Below are positions 7,504 through 9,356 of a stretch of DNA of 9,356 nt, one piece after another (position 1 is the stretch's first letter; every line of letters begins with the position of its first letter). The stretch comes from Thermogutta sp. (GTDB lineage: Bacteria; Planctomycetota; Planctomycetia; Pirellulales; Thermoguttaceae): contig NZ_JACIYL010000097.1 in the NCBI RefSeq assembly GCF_014359955.1, positions 1-9,356 on the forward strand, given 5' to 3'. The translations under genes were made by a program, and so were the position numbers. The notes beneath the pieces are model-generated. The model was not told the origin of the DNA. It saw only the letters and a program-made list of their open reading frames with translations, and made no database searches.

Positions 7504-7569
7504 CGTCGCGTTGAGAAATCTCGGGAATCGCGCGTGAACAACAGCCTTTAACCGACATTGGGTGGTGCC

Positions 7570-9356
7570 ATGCTGAAGCGTCTTCTAACTGCTGTCCTGT
7601 CAATGGGAATCGTGAGCCTTAGCAGCTTTTTTACGACGCTGGCCACCGAGATTCCCGACGAGCTTGTCCTGGGATTTCGGAATCCCCCGGACGTGGCACG
7701 ACCGGCTGCGTACTGGTGTTGGATGAACGGCTACGTCGATGTCCCGCAGGCCTTGTGCGAGCTGCGACAATTTCGGGAAAAGGGCCTCAGCGGGTTATAC
7801 GTTTTCGATATTGGCGCACGTGATCCCGACAAGGTTATCCCCGCGGGACCGGCTTTTATGAGCCGGGAATGGGTTCGCCAGCTTGTGCCGCTCCTCAGCA
7901 AGGCCAAAGAGATGGGCATGGAAATCGGCCTCATCACATCAAGTAGCTGGAACGCCGGTGGCCCCTGGGTGACGCCCGAGTATGGAGCGATGGGACTTTT
8001 CACCACTCAGATCACCTGTGAAGGGCCGGGGCCTCTCGATGCCACCATCCCGCAGCCAGAACTCCCTCCCGCTGCCCACAAACATCCTGGCGGATGGCCC
8101 CCGATCTATCGGGATATCGCTGTGCTGGCGGTCCCGGCCGACACGGTTTACGATCGCCCGACGTTCGTTTTCCAACTGGCGCCGCCTGGTCGTTACCTCG
8201 TTGATCACGTCATCCTGTGCAACACCGAGTCGGAAGATCCCAGCAAGACCGGGCCACTTCACCGCTTCGTGAAGGGTTTCGCCGTTTACTTGTCAGACAC
8301 GGACGACGCTCCCGAGGCGTTTCGCCTGGTCGTCAAGGGCGAACTGCAACCGACGACGGAACCGCAGCGGTTCGACTTTCCGGCGACTCACGCGCGATAC
8401 GTCAAGCTGGAACTTCTTTCCAGGCACAATCCCCGTGAATCGCGGTGGGAACTGGGGGAATTTGAACTTTACACGCCCCAGGGCAATAACGTCGTCTCCC
8501 GAATAGTCAATGGTGGCAGCCGCACTGGGGCGGCTCTCGTGCGATTCACCACCCAGTGGAAAACCTCGGGGCCATGGTCGGCCGACTGCATTCACGACGG
8601 GGTCCGCAACGGTCCGCGAAATAGCTGGGCCTCGGCCGAGGAACCCCCTGTGGTCATCGCATCTCCCGCACAGGTCATCGACCTCACCGACCGGCTGGCG
8701 CCCGACGGCAAATTGCGTTGGGAGGTTCCGGCGGGGAAATGGCGAATCATTCGCTTTGGCTATGGAAACACGGGGCAACAACTCGTTCTCCCCAGCCCGA
8801 ATTCCGCAGGCTGGGCCATCGACCATTTCAATCCTGACGCCACAGACTGGCATTTCAAACATATTTTGGAGCCATTGATCGCCGAGTTGGGACCACTTGA
8901 TCAGACGGCTCTCAAGCAACTCTATGTGTGCAGCTACGAACTTCGCGGCGCTACCTGGACGCCAAAACTTTTGGAGGAATTTCAGCGTCGTCGCGGCTAT
9001 GACATGAAACCGTTTCTGCCGGTCCTTTTGGGTTGCATCATGACGGATGAAGCGACCACGCGGCGCTTCATTCGTGATTATGAGACGACGCTTTCCGATT
9101 TGATTGTGGACGCCTTCTATGGCCGGGCCACGGAAATCTGTCACAAGCATGGTCTGAAACTCTGCGCGGAAGCCGGTGGTCCCGGCCTGCCGCTCCATCC
9201 TGTACCGGTGGACTCCCTCAAAGCCCAGGGGGCGATCGACATCCCGCGGGGCGAATTCTGGGTGGATGAACAGATCTGGGTGGTCAAAGAAACCGCTTGC
9301 GCTGCCCACGTTTACGGCAAGCCCATGGTTGACATGGAGGCGTTCACAAGCTGGCG
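7570..9356 (+). CDS. Secreted GH106-like glycoside hydrolase, 3' truncated
   Basis: The open frame runs 595 codons from ATG 7570 to the window end with no stop, so the C-terminus is missing. Residues 1-25 form a Sec signal peptide (KR, hydrophobic core, likely cut after TLA25), so the enzyme is exported. From about residue 46, RPAAYWCWMNGYVD (W49, W51, N53) and GLSGLYVFDIG resemble the start of glycoside hydrolase family 106, whose known members are alpha-L-rhamnosidases. Residues about 200-310 look like a galactose-binding (F5/8 C-like) beta domain. VIDLTDRL, LRWEVPAGKWRIIRFGY and LEEFQRRRGYD are further family-like blocks. E457 (CSYELRG) and E534 (CAEAGGPG) are candidate active-site acids, assigned by context only. 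Family members are usually about 900-1100 aa, so roughly the last third or more is missing. The start has only a weak ribosome site (GGGTGG). It probably removes rhamnose or related sugars from plant or algal polysaccharides; exact specificity is unknown. Confidence 0.9.
   Translation, partial: MLKRLLTAVLSMGIVSLSSFFTTLATEIPDELVLGFRNPPDVARPAAYWCWMNGYVDVPQALCELRQFREKGLSGLYVFDIGARDPDKVIPAGPAFMSREWVRQLVPLLSKAKEMGMEIGLITSSSWNAGGPWVTPEYGAMGLFTTQITCEGPGPLDATIPQPELPPAAHKHPGGWPPIYRDIAVLAVPADTVYDRPTFVFQLAPPGRYLVDHVILCNTESEDPSKTGPLHRFVKGFAVYLSDTDDAPEAFRLVVKGELQPTTEPQRFDFPATHARYVKLELLSRHNPRESRWELGEFELYTPQGNNVVSRIVNGGSRTGAALVRFTTQWKTSGPWSADCIHDGVRNGPRNSWASAEEPPVVIASPAQVIDLTDRLAPDGKLRWEVPAGKWRIIRFGYGNTGQQLVLPSPNSAGWAIDHFNPDATDWHFKHILEPLIAELGPLDQTALKQLYVCSYELRGATWTPKLLEEFQRRRGYDMKPFLPVLLGCIMTDEATTRRFIRDYETTLSDLIVDAFYGRATEICHKHGLKLCAEAGGPGLPLHPVPVDSLKAQGAIDIPRGEFWVDEQIWVVKETACAAHVYGKPMVDMEAFTSW

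Noticed and set aside
8293..9309. 338-codon minus-strand open frame at the right end
   Set aside because: Antisense to the GH106-like gene, whose family motifs run through the whole stretch; the minus translation matches nothing.
1..9356. Mobile element, CRISPR or defence system
   Set aside because: No transposase, integrase, Cas, toxin or nuclease motifs were seen, and there are no regularly spaced long repeats; the only periodic array is the 11-bp promoter-type one.

Overview
The window most likely comes from a Planctomycetota chromosome (GC roughly 55-60% by eye). The strongest marker is a DUF1559 prepilin-like protein with the typical N-terminal [14 protein letters not shown] segment and a C-terminal H-x9-DG motif, a family massively expanded in that phylum. 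A large secreted family-106-type glycoside hydrolase fits the same lifestyle. Genus cannot be fixed from the sequence alone.

Layout. Positions 1-457 hold no convincing gene. There are terminator-like hairpins at the left edge and, just before metH, a cluster of short nested stems with a GGCAACC motif. metH (458-4153, +) is a complete cobalamin-dependent methionine synthase with all four modules. It runs tail to tail, 21 bp apart, into a minus-strand pair: a radical SAM protein of the COG0731 type (4175-5041) and, upstream of it, a small conserved-looking 91-residue protein (5195-5470). The pair could be one transcript, and a weak promoter candidate lies at 5528-5557. A second minus-strand unit follows: the DUF1559 prepilin-like gene (6297-7304) and a small lipoprotein (5733-5948). 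Between them is a 348-bp spacer containing two interleaved 9-bp inverted repeats. At the right edge, reading outward on the plus strand from 7570 and cut by the window end, is a secreted GH106-like (alpha-L-rhamnosidase family) enzyme.

The most interesting non-coding signal is in the divergent region between the DUF1559 gene and the glycoside hydrolase gene. Four hexamers resembling TTAACA are spaced at exactly 11 bp (7460-7503) and are followed, reading toward DUF1559, by a TATAGT -10-like hexamer. This is the architecture of a PhoB/PhoP (OmpR-family) response-regulator promoter. It suggests, but does not prove, that the prepilin-like/lipoprotein unit is controlled by a two-component system, possibly the phosphate-starvation one. 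The divergent glycoside hydrolase could share that control.

No transposon, CRISPR array, tRNA or rRNA was seen.
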